Shown here: positions 1 to 7,632 of the stretch, in pieces | Layout of the letters: each line of letters opens with the position of its first letter | Position numbering within the stretch: the stretch's first letter is position 1 | Assembly: GCA_964629645.1 (NCBI GenBank) | Contig: CAZVSU010000026.1 | Location: forward strand, 1 to 29,682 | Reading direction: 5' to 3' | Source: JAAKFL01 sp964629645 | GTDB lineage: Bacteria; Chlamydiota; Chlamydiia; Chlamydiales; SLFE01 | Length of the DNA: 29,682 nt | Position numbers and translations under genes: made by a program | Notes under the pieces: generated by a model | What the model was told of the DNA's origin: nothing | Database searches by the model: none | What the model saw: only the letters and a program-made list of their open reading frames with translations

Positions 1-115
1 GGGGGGGGGGGATGGCTATCTGTGATAAGTGATAGACCGCTCGCGTTCTTTAAGTGACACATTTGAAGACGTCCCCTACTCCCCATGGATAAAACCAAGG
101 AGAGTTGTCAAATGA

Positions 116-144
116 TGGACAATAGAGCAAAAATATGAGATAAT
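116..144 (+). promoter_or_regulatory. candidate promoter of map
   Basis: A TGGACA hexamer (116-121) and a GATAAT hexamer (139-144) are separated by exactly 17 bases, a good match to the major vegetative sigma consensus. The expected start of transcription, about 7 bases after the -10 box, falls at 150-152, practically on the map start codon at 152. No Shine-Dalgarno sequence is visible before that codon. The reading is inferred from sequence only. Confidence 0.45.
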
Positions 145-151
145 TTTTATC

Positions 152-1033
152 ATGATAGGAAGAAATGATTCCTGTTGGTGCGGCAGTGGAAAAAAATGGA
201 AGAAGTGCCATTTTCCCGATGCCAACAGTCAAACCATCCCGCAAGATCTGTCAAAGCACTATCGCAGGCAGTACGGCATTATCCTCAAAACACCTGAGCA
301 GATTGAGGGAATCAGAGCTGCCGCTCAGTTGGCTTCCAAAATTCTTGATGCCACGTGCGCCTTAGCAAAAACTGGTGTCACGACGCTGGAGCTTAATGAT
401 TTTGCCCACCGGATGCACCTCGACAACGGCGCAACACCGGCACCTTTGCACTACGGCTCCCCCCCTTTTCCAAAAAGTATTTGCACATCCATCAACAATG
501 TCATTTGCCACGGAATACCGGATGAAACGCCTTTGCAAGATGGAGATATCCTCAATATCGATGTGACGGCGCACCTCAATGGCTACTTTGGCGACTGCAG
601 TCGCATGGTCGGCATCGGAAATGTCTCCAAAAATTCGTCCCATCTCATGGACGTGGCCCATGACTGTTTAATGAAAGCGATCGAAAGGCTCAAACCCGGG
701 GTGCCGTTGAATGTGATTGGCGAGGCAATTGAAAGCCACGCCGAAAAAGAAGGGTGCTCTGTTGTCCACCAATTCATCGGTCACGGCATCGGCATTAAAT
801 TTCATGAAAACCCACAAATTTTTCACAATCGCAACGACGACACAACCCCACTTGCCCCCGGTATGACTTTTACCATTGAACCTATGATCAACTTGGGCCT
901 TCCCGAGGCAGTCGTCGATCCTGAGGATCAGTGGACAGCCCGCACCATTGATGGCAAAAACAGCGCCCAGTGGGAGCACACCATTTTGATTACGGAATCA
1001 GGCCACGAAGTCCTCACGAATTGGAAGCGCTAA
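152..1033 (+). CDS. map: methionine aminopeptidase, type I, with N-terminal SEC-C zinc motif
   Basis: Cytoplasmic metalloprotease that removes the initiator methionine from new proteins. The 293-aa product begins with a SEC-C type metal-binding motif (C8, C10, C19, H20), followed by the pita-bread catalytic domain from about residue 42. The five expected metal ligands are present: D137, D148, H211, E243 and E275. The likely substrate-contacting H120 (ICHGIP) is there too. Chlamydial MetAPs are known to carry this SEC-C extension, so its presence supports the taxonomic placement. The start at 152 is the only ATG that includes the complete SEC-C motif. No ribosome binding site precedes it, and a promoter-like sequence places the transcript start almost on the ATG. 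The gene is convergent with the membrane/coiled-coil gene that follows. Confidence 0.95.
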   Translation: MIGRNDSCWCGSGKKWKKCHFPDANSQTIPQDLSKHYRRQYGIILKTPEQIEGIRAAAQLASKILDATCALAKTGVTTLELNDFAHRMHLDNGATPAPLHYGSPPFPKSICTSINNVICHGIPDETPLQDGDILNIDVTAHLNGYFGDCSRMVGIGNVSKNSSHLMDVAHDCLMKAIERLKPGVPLNVIGEAIESHAEKEGCSVVHQFIGHGIGIKFHENPQIFHNRNDDTTPLAPGMTFTIEPMINLGLPEAVVDPEDQWTARTIDGKNSAQWEHTILITESGHEVLTNWKR

Positions 1034-1043
1034 GACGTTTTGG

Positions 1044-1102
1044 GACCGAATGCCGAGATTTTAAGCATTCTGAACGGTTAAAACTTGGCCGGTCATTTTT
1101 TT
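1044..1102 (+). terminator. possible terminator after map
   Basis: GACCG (1044-1048) can pair with CGGTC (1090-1094), which is followed by A and seven T (1096-1102). The enclosed segment can form an inner stem between AATGC and GCATT. The long loop makes this weak as a classical rho-independent terminator. It is offered because it sits in the gap between two convergent genes. Confidence 0.25.
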
Positions 1103-1123
1103 AGAAAAACTCCATTCACACTC

Positions 1124-2017
1124 TTAGTTTTGACTGAGGAGAGCGCCGACGAGTCCTTCTAATTCTGAAATTTCATCGCGATACATCTGATCGAGGCTTT
1201 CAAGCTCTCCATGAAGAGCCATGAACTCTTGCTCGAGGCGGCAGCTGTAGTCATCGCGCTTGTACTTAGTCATCTCTTCAATTTCAAGACTCATGCAGGC
1301 AACTTTTTCCTGGGCTGCAAACAGTTCTTTCCTCGTTTTGTCTAGAAGCCGGCCTTTTTCTGAAAATTGCTGGCGAAGTTGTTTATAGAGCTGTTCATAA
1401 CTTTGACCATTCGAAGGGGCCGTTCTTTTGACTTGGTATTTTTCCGCAAGCTGCTGGGTCTTGTCGGGAAGAGCTTCTTGTTGAAGAGCCACCCGCTCAC
1501 CGTCGCTTTTTTTCTTCAGCTTTGCTTCGAGATCTTCGACTTTCGCTTCCAGATCACGCTTTTGCTCTTTCAGCCAATCGAGGTCAATTGTCAACCGCTC
1601 TTTTTCTTTCCGTTCTTTCTTCTGCTCTTCCACAAGCTCTGCGACTCTAAGGCGGGTCTTTGTCAGGCGCTCGTGAGCGCCTCCGATCAGCCCTTCGATT
1701 TCTTCGTGAGAGAGAACCGTCACAATCAAAGAGAGGCAAGTCGCCATAGCAAGTCCCAAAAACCAAAATCGTTCCGAAACATCGACGCCGGGAAAATAAT
1801 AAGACAAGAGGCCGATCACAAGCGCAAGAGACAAGACAAGACCTTTCATTCTCCACTGCCAGCAACACAGCAGACCAAGGAGGGCCATAAGAGCGATCGA
1901 AAAACTTGTCGGTGTTTGCTTGACGAGGTAGAGAGAGAAAATCAGCAGCGTCATCAAGGGACCGAGTATGGCCCAAAGTCTTATCTGTTGATTCACGCTT
2001 TTTTGTGACATGTCCAT
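1124..2017 (-). CDS. four-helix membrane protein with long cytoplasmic coiled coil, unknown function
   Basis: I do not recognise this family with confidence. The 297-aa product has four hydrophobic segments at about residues 14-32, 38-54, 58-75 and 83-102. A charged heptad-rich coiled coil (about 107-190) and a second helical coiled-coil segment (about 210-290) follow. The architecture is that of a membrane-anchored scaffold or transducer. The highly conserved hairpin tip of methyl-accepting chemotaxis receptors is not present, so it is not an ordinary MCP. The ATG at 2017 is chosen over an upstream TTG (2038) because a GGGGGGAAG stretch lies just before it. It is on the same strand as, and 199 bases downstream of, the chemosensory operon, which suggests but does not prove a link. 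Confidence 0.75.
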   Translation of the reverse strand: MDMSQKSVNQQIRLWAILGPLMTLLIFSLYLVKQTPTSFSIALMALLGLLCCWQWRMKGLVLSLALVIGLLSYYFPGVDVSERFWFLGLAMATCLSLIVTVLSHEEIEGLIGGAHERLTKTRLRVAELVEEQKKERKEKERLTIDLDWLKEQKRDLEAKVEDLEAKLKKKSDGERVALQQEALPDKTQQLAEKYQVKRTAPSNGQSYEQLYKQLRQQFSEKGRLLDKTRKELFAAQEKVACMSLEIEEMTKYKRDDYSCRLEQEFMALHGELESLDQMYRDEISELEGLVGALLSQN

Positions 2018-2089
2018 GTGCTTCCCCCCTCTTACCAACCAGGCGGCCGACCGTCTCCTCTTAATGAGGGGTGTATGACAACGCTATCC

Positions 2090-2101
2090 GAAGGGCCCTT
2101 C
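2090..2101. repeat. 12-bp perfect palindrome in the gap before the membrane protein gene
   Basis: GAAGGGCCCTTC is self-complementary and lies 73 bases upstream of the ATG at 2017, inside the 199-base non-coding gap that follows the response-regulator gene. It could be an operator or a chance sequence. No convincing promoter pair was identified beside it. Confidence 0.2.
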
Positions 2102-2216
2102 AGGCAAAGATAAAACGGGTCATTCCATGAGTGGTTCAAAGGCCGTCAATAGACTCTTTTGCAATATTGACACGGAGCGACTTCATCAGCAAGTCTTTTT
2201 TAACCGAAGGCAGCGA

Positions 2217-3416
2217 TCACGGCTCTTCGCTGAAATTGAGCTGCATAATCGAAAAATCGTCATCAAATCGACCCGATCCGTTTTCGGATCGTGCGTGATC
2301 GAGAACTTTTTCGACGAGATTGCCGCTCTTGGGTCCTTGTGTTCTCACAAAATCTTCAAATTCCCTAAACGACATATGGCTTTCGTCCGCTCTTTTGATT
2401 TCAAACACGCCGTCGCTGAAAACAAGGAGTCGAGCCGGGTTGTCGACAAAGAGGGTCTCTTGTTCATAAACAGCGTCTTCAACACCTCCTATCAAGACAC
2501 CGCCGGTGTTAAGAGACTGAATTTTTTTTCTGCGATCGATTAAAAATGCGGGGGGATGTCCTCCGGTGGAGAAGGTGAGTGTCTGACGTTTTGGCTGATA
2601 CACCCCATACCAGATGGTAAAAAACATGTGGTTGTTTTTTTCCATCGGAAAGGCTTTGTTAAGTGAGGAGAGGACAGAACTTGGATCTAAATAATCGGCT
2701 CCGGACAGCGATTCCGATCGCAAGACATTGATCACAGAGATAGAAAGCAAGGCTGCTTTCACCCCGTGACCACAAACGTCGAGAAGGTAGATGGCAAAAT
2801 GGTCCCGGTCGATCCAATGGTAGCCGAATGCATCTCCTCCTAGCGAAATCGATGGAATAAATGTCCAATCGGTTGTAATTTTCCCCTCTTCGATGGGCAG
2901 CGGAAGAAGCGACCTCACATACTCGGCAGCCTCGTCAAGCTCTTGCTGCAGCGCGCGTTGGCTTTCAGAGAGCCGCTCGAAGGCTTCGTTTCTTTCAAGA
3001 AGAGAAATATAACCTTTGGAGTGATACCGGATTCTGGCCACCAGCTCCTCTTTACCCGGCAGCTTCACGAGGTAGTCATTCGCCCCGCTTTCGAATGCTT
3101 CCGCTTTGACTGTCGGCTCTTCTTTGGCGGATAAGACAATGAGCGGCACTTCTTTTGTTTTCTGATTGGCTCGAAAGTATCTGACAAGAGTCATCCCGTC
3201 GATTTCGGGCATGACGAGGTCTTGCAAAATGACAGTCGGTTCAAATGTGTTGGCGACATCAATTGCTTTGGTCGGATCGGAACAGAAGACAAATTCGATA
3301 TCGTGGTGGTCGGCCAGCATTCTTTTAACAGATTCGGAGATAATCGGCTGATCATCGACTAAAAGAACTTTGACCCGCCGTTGTTTGATCACTTGGTAAG
3401 GACTTGTCAAAGTCAT
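2217..3416 (-). CDS. response regulator: WspR-type receiver fused to RsbU/SpoIIE-type PP2C serine phosphatase
   Basis: The 399-aa predicted output protein of the chemosensory operon. Residues 15-135 form a receiver with the acidic pair D21/D22, phosphoacceptor D66, S96 and K118. Segments such as VILQDLVMP, KEEPTVK, ANDYLVKLP and ARIRYHS match, from memory, the receiver of Pseudomonas WspR. A helical linker (about 136-170) leads to a PP2C phosphatase with metal-binding motifs SLGGDAFGY (D195), LLDVCGHG (D213), STGGHPP (283-289), FSDG (D335) and FDDDFS (385-387). All expected acidic ligands are present, so it should be active. Phosphatases of this class dephosphorylate anti-sigma-factor antagonists (RsbV), and Chlamydiae are known to have RsbU/V/W proteins. 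The gene overlaps cheB by ATGA, consistent with translational coupling. Confidence 0.95.
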   Translation of the reverse strand: MTLTSPYQVIKQRRVKVLLVDDQPIISESVKRMLADHHDIEFVFCSDPTKAIDVANTFEPTVILQDLVMPEIDGMTLVRYFRANQKTKEVPLIVLSAKEEPTVKAEAFESGANDYLVKLPGKEELVARIRYHSKGYISLLERNEAFERLSESQRALQQELDEAAEYVRSLLPLPIEEGKITTDWTFIPSISLGGDAFGYHWIDRDHFAIYLLDVCGHGVKAALLSISVINVLRSESLSGADYLDPSSVLSSLNKAFPMEKNNHMFFTIWYGVYQPKRQTLTFSTGGHPPAFLIDRRKKIQSLNTGGVLIGGVEDAVYEQETLFVDNPARLLVFSDGVFEIKRADESHMSFREFEDFVRTQGPKSGNLVEKVLDHARSENGSGRFDDDFSIMQLNFSEEP

Positions 3417-4423
3417 AATGCCACCCCGCAGTCTCGTTTCAAGTGAGAAAGGATCGCGAGGGGAATTTGTGTTAAATTCATCACATCTGTTGCCGCTTTA
3501 GACTCGACCGCTGCTTTCGGCATGCCATAAACGACGCAGCTGCTTTCTGCTTCGGCTATTGTCATCCACCCTTTCTCTTTTAATTTTTTGAGCCCTTTCG
3601 CCCCGTCGGATCCCATGCCTGTAAGCAGCGCGGCCACCCCGGGCCGTTTCCAATTTTGAGCGACGCTGTCAAAAAAGATATCGATGGAGGGTCGGTACAC
3701 ATCAGTTTGAGAGGGCGTTTTATAAACGAGCTTCTGTGCTCTGTTCACAACAAGATGGGACTTTGAATCGGAAAGATAAACCTTCCCGTTTTTGATGGCC
3801 GTTTCGCTTGTGACGATTTCGACAGGCAGAAGGGACCTTTGGCTGAGCCATTTTGCCAAGTCCTCGCAAAAAGCCTCTTCGACATGTTGGACAATCACGA
3901 TGCTGGCTGCAAATTTTTGCGGAAATGAAGACAAAATTGAAGCGAGAGCGAGAGGGCCTCCTGTCGACGCTCCAAAACAAATCAGCCTGTGGCTGAGATC
4001 ATACCCTTCTGACGAATCGTCGCTTCTTTCTTTTCTGTGGCTGGAGTCGGGATGGATCAAAAGAGACAGCTGCTGCAGTTTCCTGATCAGCTGGTCCTCC
4101 TGATGGGGTCGATACTCGGCCACATCCAAAGCGCCATGCGCCATGGCTTCGAACACCCAAGTCGAAGTGGCTTCCAAGTCGTCTGTCAAAAGGAGAACCG
4201 GGCACTGTACTTTTGTGATCAATTCCTGAACAAAAGAGATGCCGTCATATTCCATGACGTAAACGTCGAGCAAAATAAGATCGGGTTTCTGGGTCCGGCA
4301 ATGCTCTAGGGCATGAAGCCCGTAATTGGTCCCCCACAACACGTCGTGGTCGGAGCGGCTATGGATCGCAAGGCGCACTTTTTCTTTTTGCTCGTTATTG
4401 TGATGAATGACGCCAATTTTCAC
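3413..4423 (-). CDS. cheB: CheB/WspF-like methylesterase with degenerate receiver domain
   Basis: Protein-glutamate methylesterase/deamidase expected to act on chemoreceptors. The 336-aa product has an N-terminal receiver (1-120) and a C-terminal esterase (about 145-335). The catalytic triad is intact: S153 in GASTGGP, H180 in VIVQH and D273 in TGMGSDG. The receiver keeps D53 (LILLDV) but has H7/H8 where the metal-binding acidic pair should be, and lacks the conserved lysine. The segment VFEAMAHGALDV closely resembles WspF of Pseudomonas as I recall it, and WspF also departs from consensus here. The start is GTG at 4423, immediately after the cheA stop, with GAGGGG nine bases upstream. It overlaps the next gene by ATGA. 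Confidence 0.94.
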   Translation of the reverse strand: MKIGVIHHNNEQKEKVRLAIHSRSDHDVLWGTNYGLHALEHCRTQKPDLILLDVYVMEYDGISFVQELITKVQCPVLLLTDDLEATSTWVFEAMAHGALDVAEYRPHQEDQLIRKLQQLSLLIHPDSSHRKERSDDSSEGYDLSHRLICFGASTGGPLALASILSSFPQKFAASIVIVQHVEEAFCEDLAKWLSQRSLLPVEIVTSETAIKNGKVYLSDSKSHLVVNRAQKLVYKTPSQTDVYRPSIDIFFDSVAQNWKRPGVAALLTGMGSDGAKGLKKLKEKGWMTIAEAESSCVVYGMPKAAVESKAATDVMNLTQIPLAILSHLKRDCGVAL

Positions 4424-7051
4424 TTATCTTTTCCCCTCTTCCTTTGAAGGTCCAATGAGATTCATCACTTCGTCCACTAGGGTCTCATCGTGAAAGCTCG
4501 CCTTCGTCAAATAGTAGTCGGCTCCGGCTTCAAGCCCCGATTTTCGGTCCTCTTCGCGATCTTTATAAGAGACGATCATCACCGGAATATTTTTCAGCTT
4601 GGGGTCTGACTTAATCGAGCGGACGAGGTCAATGCCATTCATTCTCGGCATATCGACATCTGTCACAACCAAGTCAAATTGCCCGATTCTGACGGCATTC
4701 CAACCGTCGACCCCGTCAACAGCAGTTTGCACTTTGTACCCTTTATTTTGAAGAAGGCGGCATTCCACTTCCCTTACGGTGATCGAATCATCGACAACCA
4801 AAACATGTTTGACCCGAAGTTCTTCCCGAGGAGCAGCTTGCGATTTAACTGCTCTTAAATCACTCTGATAGAGAAGTTTATCTATAGAACGCAGAATGTC
4901 TTCTACGTCAAAAATAAGAAGCGGAGCACCATTTTCCATAAACGCCCCGGAGCTGATGCCCGGCATTTTCCCTAGCAGGGGATCGATATCTTGGACGACA
5001 AGATCCTTTTCGCCTAAGAACTTGTCGACAATCACCCCGTAAAAATTCATGTGGTCGCTCAAAACAACGACAGGGACATCCCCTTCGGCGGGATTTTGCT
5101 CCTCAAGTGAAAGCACTTGAGAGGCGCAGACAAGACCGATATTTTTTCCTTCGGAGCGGAAATACTGCCGGTTTTCAATCACTTCAATTTGATTTTGATT
5201 GATATGCATGGCCCGCATAATTCTGGCCAGAGGAAACGCATAGGGCTCGCCGGCGATCTCGACCATCAAAGCTCTTATTACGGATAGGGTCAGCGGCAAT
5301 TGCAGATCGAAGCGTAAAAAACGACCCAATTCAGTGGAGGCGCGGATGGTTCCCCCCACCTCTTGCACCATATTTTGGACGATATTGAGCCCCACTCCGC
5401 GACCCGAAATTTCCGTGACGCCGCAGCTGGTTGAAAAGCCGGGCAGAAAAAGAAAGTCTAAAATCTCTGTTTCTGTCAAATTTTCGACAACCTCTTCGGC
5501 CACGATTTTTTCATGGGTCACTTTTTTTCGAATCGCCTCGAGCTCGACTCCTCTCCCGTCGTCTTTTACAGTGATATAGAGCATGCCGGAGCGGTGGGCC
5601 GCCTCTAAAGTCACAACACCTTCTTCCGGCTTGCCCGATTTGACTCTTTCTTCCGGAGTCTCGATTCCGTGGTCGACAGCATTTCGGATAAGATGCATGA
5701 GAGGCGTTTCAAGTTTTTCAAGGATGTCGCGATCAACAGGGGTATTTTTCCCCAGGATTTCCAGGCGAACTTTCTTTCCGAGGTCTCGCCCTAAGTCGCG
5801 GACAATACGCGCAAATCCCTTGACACCTTCGGAAAGAGGCCGCATTCTGATATCGATGACCTCGCCATAGAGCCTTTCTGAAAGGCTTGAATGGCGCCGG
5901 ATAAACATTTCCAGATCTGAAAGCCTGTTATCCAGCGTCTGCTGACAAACGCTGGCATGGTGATGCAAATTCCCCAAATAGTGATTGACGCGCGCGTCGA
6001 CATCTTCGCTTTTGAGCGATTCCCTTATCTGGTCGACGCTTTGTGCCATTTCCGCGTGGATTTGCTTAAGGCTCGTGAGCGCCTCTCCAAAAGGCTGCAG
6101 CCAGAGCGACTCCACCATTGACTCGCCCGCAAGCCCCATCAAGCTGTTGACGCTTTTTGTGCTCACTCTCAAAACACGATCTTCACTTTTTGAGGGAATC
6201 GTGCGGGGCAGAGACTCGGCAGGCCTTTGATCACCCCTCGGAACAATCGTCGGCTCAACTTCTTTGCCTTCTACAATGGCCACTAGAGAGGATGTCAGAT
6301 GAGCGATGGCCTCCCCTTGCTGAGACAGATGCTCGTGAATAAATTCTTTAGGGACTTTAATCAGGCCGGCAAAAAAATCGACAACCTCCAGGAGAATATC
6401 AATGGCATTATTGCTGAGTCTATCGGGATGGGACTCTAAATAAAGAAAGCAATCTTCCATCGCATGTCCGAGTGTGACGACAGGCTCGAGATTGACCACC
6501 CTTGCCGCTCCCTTAAGGGAGTGGGCAGCGCGCATGAGAAATTGAAATGTTTCGGGGGTGCTGCTGCCGCTTTCGACCGACAAAAGCCCCTCATTGAGAA
6601 TCGACACTTGCGACTCCACTTCGATCAGGAACAGTTCGGTGAGCGAGTTTTCGGCTATTGCCCCCTTTTTTTTCGTTTTGACTGCAGGCAACGCGGAGTC
6701 TTTAGAGTCCTCTTTTTTTAAAAACCGACTCTCTAAATTTTGAATGACATTGAAAAACGACTCCGGCTTCGCTAACGCGATGCAGCTGAGCAGCTTAAGA
6801 GTCTCATGAAAGGCCGATGAAGACATATCCAGGGAGTCTAATGCGTGAACCTTAGGGATGAGAAATTCGAGATGCACAATTTTTAATGAGCCCACAAGTC
6901 TTCGGATCGCTTTTTGCGCGTCCGACCTCTCGCCCTTTTCAACCGCGCTTTTTAATGCGGTCAGATCCTTGTCGAATTCTTTAAGAAAAAGACGGATCAT
7001 CTCGGGACTAATCGTGTGCACTTTGCTCGTCTCTTCTTCGTCGATCGCCAT
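4424..7051 (-). CDS. cheA: hybrid CheA histidine kinase with C-terminal receiver (WspE-like)
   Basis: Central kinase of the chemosensory system, 875 aa. Domains in order: a first Hpt-like helical region (about 14-115) in which the phospho-histidine position appears to be G54; a canonical Hpt (about 135-260) with H177 in AAHSLKGAA; a linker and dimerisation region (about 290-400); a GHKL ATPase (about 405-590) with N-box HLIRNAVDHG (453-462) and G-boxes DDGRG (497-501) and SGRGVG (549-554); a CheW-like regulatory domain (590-725); and a receiver (748-868) with D754/D755, D798 and K850. The CheA-REC hybrid arrangement is that of WspE and of other alternative-function chemosensory kinases. No separate CheY or CheZ is encoded nearby. 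The gene follows the upstream cheW by 4 bases, with AGGTG as a modest ribosome binding site. Confidence 0.97.
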   Translation of the reverse strand: MAIDEEETSKVHTISPEMIRLFLKEFDKDLTALKSAVEKGERSDAQKAIRRLVGSLKIVHLEFLIPKVHALDSLDMSSSAFHETLKLLSCIALAKPESFFNVIQNLESRFLKKEDSKDSALPAVKTKKKGAIAENSLTELFLIEVESQVSILNEGLLSVESGSSTPETFQFLMRAAHSLKGAARVVNLEPVVTLGHAMEDCFLYLESHPDRLSNNAIDILLEVVDFFAGLIKVPKEFIHEHLSQQGEAIAHLTSSLVAIVEGKEVEPTIVPRGDQRPAESLPRTIPSKSEDRVLRVSTKSVNSLMGLAGESMVESLWLQPFGEALTSLKQIHAEMAQSVDQIRESLKSEDVDARVNHYLGNLHHHASVCQQTLDNRLSDLEMFIRRHSSLSERLYGEVIDIRMRPLSEGVKGFARIVRDLGRDLGKKVRLEILGKNTPVDRDILEKLETPLMHLIRNAVDHGIETPEERVKSGKPEEGVVTLEAAHRSGMLYITVKDDGRGVELEAIRKKVTHEKIVAEEVVENLTETEILDFLFLPGFSTSCGVTEISGRGVGLNIVQNMVQEVGGTIRASTELGRFLRFDLQLPLTLSVIRALMVEIAGEPYAFPLARIMRAMHINQNQIEVIENRQYFRSEGKNIGLVCASQVLSLEEQNPAEGDVPVVVLSDHMNFYGVIVDKFLGEKDLVVQDIDPLLGKMPGISSGAFMENGAPLLIFDVEDILRSIDKLLYQSDLRAVKSQAAPREELRVKHVLVVDDSITVREVECRLLQNKGYKVQTAVDGVDGWNAVRIGQFDLVVTDVDMPRMNGIDLVRSIKSDPKLKNIPVMIVSYKDREEDRKSGLEAGADYYLTKASFHDETLVDEVMNLIGPSKEEGKR

Positions 7052-7055
7052 AAGA

Positions 7056-7628
7056 TTACACCTGTGTCTTCAAACTGTAGCAAAGAAGATCTTCATCCAA
7101 AAATCCAATACTTCGGTCTTTCCAATTGTAAACTCCCTTCAAAAAGTTCGAAGACGATTTGGTGACATTCACCGGAACGTTTTCCATTTTTTTTGCGTCG
7201 AATTGAAAAATGCCATAAACCTCGTCGACGGGAAACACCCACGTGTTTCCCTCTTTTTCAATGACGACCATCCTGTTATAGACAACAGAACTCAACGATT
7301 CGTTTTCACCTGCCTCTTTTGCGATGCCCAAAAGTCTGTCTAGTGCGCAGCAGATCCTGATTTGGCCGCCGATATTGACGAGACCAAGAAGCATCGGATT
7401 CTGACGATAGGGGATTGAGTGTATCGGTTTTTTTTCACAAACTTGGTTGAACACCGACGTTGAGAGTCCGAACCACTCGGAGGCGATGCGGAAAAGCAGC
7501 AGTGAATAGTCGCGCCTTTCTTGCGCCCCCCCCTTTTCGGACTGGACAATACCTGTCCACTCCTGCAGATACTCCGGATTGGGGGCGCGGGACAAAAGAC
7601 TATCCGCCGGGTTGGATGGATCACTCAT
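7056..7628 (-). CDS. cheW: CheW-like coupling protein (WspD-like)
   Basis: Scaffold protein that would couple the kinase CheA to receptors. The 190-aa product has a variable N-terminal extension (1-40) and a CheW fold (about 41-187), with the family hallmark GLVNIGGQI (82-90) and a second half ending in FLDEDLL. It lies between cheR and cheA, which is where wspD sits in the Wsp operon. ATG 7628 follows the cheR stop by four bases, with AGGAG inside the end of cheR and AAAGGT closer in. A G8 homopolymer spans codons 32-35 (plus-strand C8 at 7526-7533), an obvious slippage site within the frame. Confidence 0.93.
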   Translation of the reverse strand: MSDPSNPADSLLSRAPNPEYLQEWTGIVQSEKGGAQERRDYSLLLFRIASEWFGLSTSVFNQVCEKKPIHSIPYRQNPMLLGLVNIGGQIRICCALDRLLGIAKEAGENESLSSVVYNRMVVIEKEGNTWVFPVDEVYGIFQFDAKKMENVPVNVTKSSSNFLKGVYNWKDRSIGFLDEDLLCYSLKTQV

Positions 7629-7632
7629 ACCT

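Noticed and set aside
1367..2008. Plus-strand open frame of 213 codons
   Set aside because: Mirror of the coiled-coil gene; its K/E-rich codons give F/L-rich nonsense on the other strand.
1124..2017. Reading the membrane/coiled-coil protein as the missing MCP receptor
   Set aside because: The nearly invariant MCP hairpin-tip sequence is not present; only the general shape is similar.
2127..2543. Plus-strand open frame of 138 codons
   Set aside because: Antisense to the phosphatase domain of the response regulator; no ribosome binding site and no protein-like motif.
4424..7051. Flagellar-type chemotaxis CheA
   Set aside because: The C-terminal receiver, two different CheW proteins, CheR-TPR and absence of CheY/CheZ and flagellar genes favour an alternative-function (Wsp-type) system.
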